This document shows positions 4,957 to 5,681 of a DNA stretch of 5,681 nt, piece by piece. Position 1 is the stretch's first letter. Every line of letters begins with the position of its first letter. The position numbers and the translations under genes were made by a program. The notes below the pieces were generated by a model. It ran no database searches and was not told the DNA's origin. It saw only the letters and a list, made by a program, of their open reading frames with translations. This DNA comes from Pseudomonadota bacterium (GTDB taxonomy: Bacteria > Pseudomonadota > Alphaproteobacteria > Rhizobiales > Devosiaceae): the NCBI GenBank assembly GCA_023436745.1, contig JAEZHZ010000374.1:1-5681 (forward strand), in the 5' to 3' direction.

Positions 4957-5681
4957 ATGATGCCTGCCCAGTCCAGCTTGAACCGTGAAATCGTCGTCCG
5001 CGGTGCCCGCGAGCACAACCTCAAGGGCGTTGATCTCAAACTGCCCCGTGACTCCCTGATCGTGATGACCGGCCTGTCTGGGTCGGGGAAATCGTCTCTC
5101 GCCTTTGACACCATCTATGCCGAGGGCCAGCGCCGCTATGTGGAGTCGCTCTCCGCCTATGCGCGCCAGTTCCTCGAGATGATGCAGAAGCCCGATGTCG
5201 AGCATATCGAGGGGCTGTCCCCCGCGATCTCCATCGAGCAGAAGACCACCTCGCGCAATCCGCGGTCGACGGTCGGCACCGTCACCGAGATATATGACTA
5301 CCTCCGGCTGCTCTACGCGCGCGTCGGCGTGCCTTATTCCCCGGCCACCGGGTTGCCGATCGAGTCACAGACCGTCTCGCAGATGGTCGATCGCACGCTC
5401 GAGCTGCCGGAAGGGACCCGCCTCTACCTGCTGGCGCCGATCGCCCGCGGCCGCAAGGGCGAGTATCGCAAGGAGCTGGCCGAATGGCAGAAAGCCGGCT
5501 TCACCCGCGTGCGCATCGACGGCAAGTTCCACGACATCGAGGACGCGCCGGCGCTCGACAAGAAGTACAAGCACGACATCGAGGTGGAGGTCGACCGCCT
5601 GGTCGTGCGCGAGGGGATCGAGACCGGGCTGGCGGACTCGCTGGAGACGGCGCTGAAGCTGGCGGATGGACTGGTCTATCT
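4957..5681 (+). CDS. uvrA: Excinuclease ABC subunit A, UvrA (3' partial)
   Basis: The frame runs off the window end after 241 full codons of an expected roughly 950. UvrA is the damage-sensing ATPase of nucleotide excision repair; its dimer scans DNA with UvrB and loads UvrB at lesions. The visible part holds the start of ATP-binding domain I: VRGAREHNLKGVD (14-26), the Walker A motif GLSGSGKSS (39-47) with Lys45, and DTIYAEGQRRYVESLSAYAR (51-70) leading to QFLEMMQKPDVEHIEGLSPA and IEQKTTSRNPRSTVGT, all hallmark UvrA sequence. Residues from about 120 enter the UvrB-binding insertion. The first zinc finger, signature motif and domain II are outside the window. There are tandem ATGs at 4957 and 4960; either could be the start, because a TAG at 4888 closes the frame and no other usual start codon lies between. 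The Shine-Dalgarno is weak. It is divergent from ssb and predicted to be LexA-repressed. Confidence 0.97.
   Translation, partial: MMPAQSSLNREIVVRGAREHNLKGVDLKLPRDSLIVMTGLSGSGKSSLAFDTIYAEGQRRYVESLSAYARQFLEMMQKPDVEHIEGLSPAISIEQKTTSRNPRSTVGTVTEIYDYLRLLYARVGVPYSPATGLPIESQTVSQMVDRTLELPEGTRLYLLAPIARGRKGEYRKELAEWQKAGFTRVRIDGKFHDIEDAPALDKKYKHDIEVEVDRLVVREGIETGLADSLETALKLADGLVY

Noticed and set aside
5195..5656. A 153-codon open frame on the + strand within uvrA.
   Set aside because: It is an out-of-frame shadow giving an Arg/Ser-rich product. The uvrA frame over the same bases encodes unmistakable UvrA sequence.

Overview
The window is GC-rich, densely coded bacterial chromosome, most likely from an alphaproteobacterium. 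The strongest clue is the ssb/uvrA intergenic region, which carries two perfect copies of GTTC-N7-GTTC, the LexA (SOS) box form known from Alphaproteobacteria. The divergent ssb/uvrA pair and the alphaproteobacterial look of the UvrA N-terminus agree. No genus can be named from sequence alone.

Layout from left to right: (1) 1-675, + strand, the C-terminal three quarters of an NmrA/QOR2-type NAD(P)H-binding oxidoreductase whose start lies outside the window. (2) 773-3154, + strand, a 793-residue, 12-helix RND-superfamily (MMPL/SSD-type) exporter. (3) 3155-3339, a 185-bp gap with two inverted repeats and no convincing gene. (4) 3340-3864, + strand, a small exported protein of unknown function with two cysteines. 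(5) 3865-3980, a compact convergent terminator block in which two GC hairpins flank a 10-bp inverted repeat. (6) 3981-4502, - strand, ssb, the single-stranded DNA-binding protein. (7) 4503-4956, a 454-bp divergent control region. (8) 4957 to the window end, + strand, the first 241 codons of uvrA.

The clearest functional unit is ssb/uvrA. SSB coats single-stranded DNA and UvrA recognises damage for nucleotide excision repair. Each gene appears to have its own promoter, with a TTGAC-type -35 followed by a LexA box lying over the expected -10 at nearly the same distance (11 and 12 nt). This predicts separate LexA repression of both genes. A perfect 10-bp-arm palindrome between the promoters is not explained by LexA and is the best candidate for an additional operator. 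The uvrA leader is predicted to be long (about 160 nt) and contains hairpins and a tiny upstream ORF.

The oxidoreductase, RND exporter and exported protein all point the same way, but nothing visible links them to SOS or to a shared pathway. I see no mobile element, CRISPR array, tRNA, rRNA, phage gene or toxin-antitoxin pair. I did not find a new multi-gene system. The items most worth a second look are regulatory DNA structures and one uncharacterised secreted protein.
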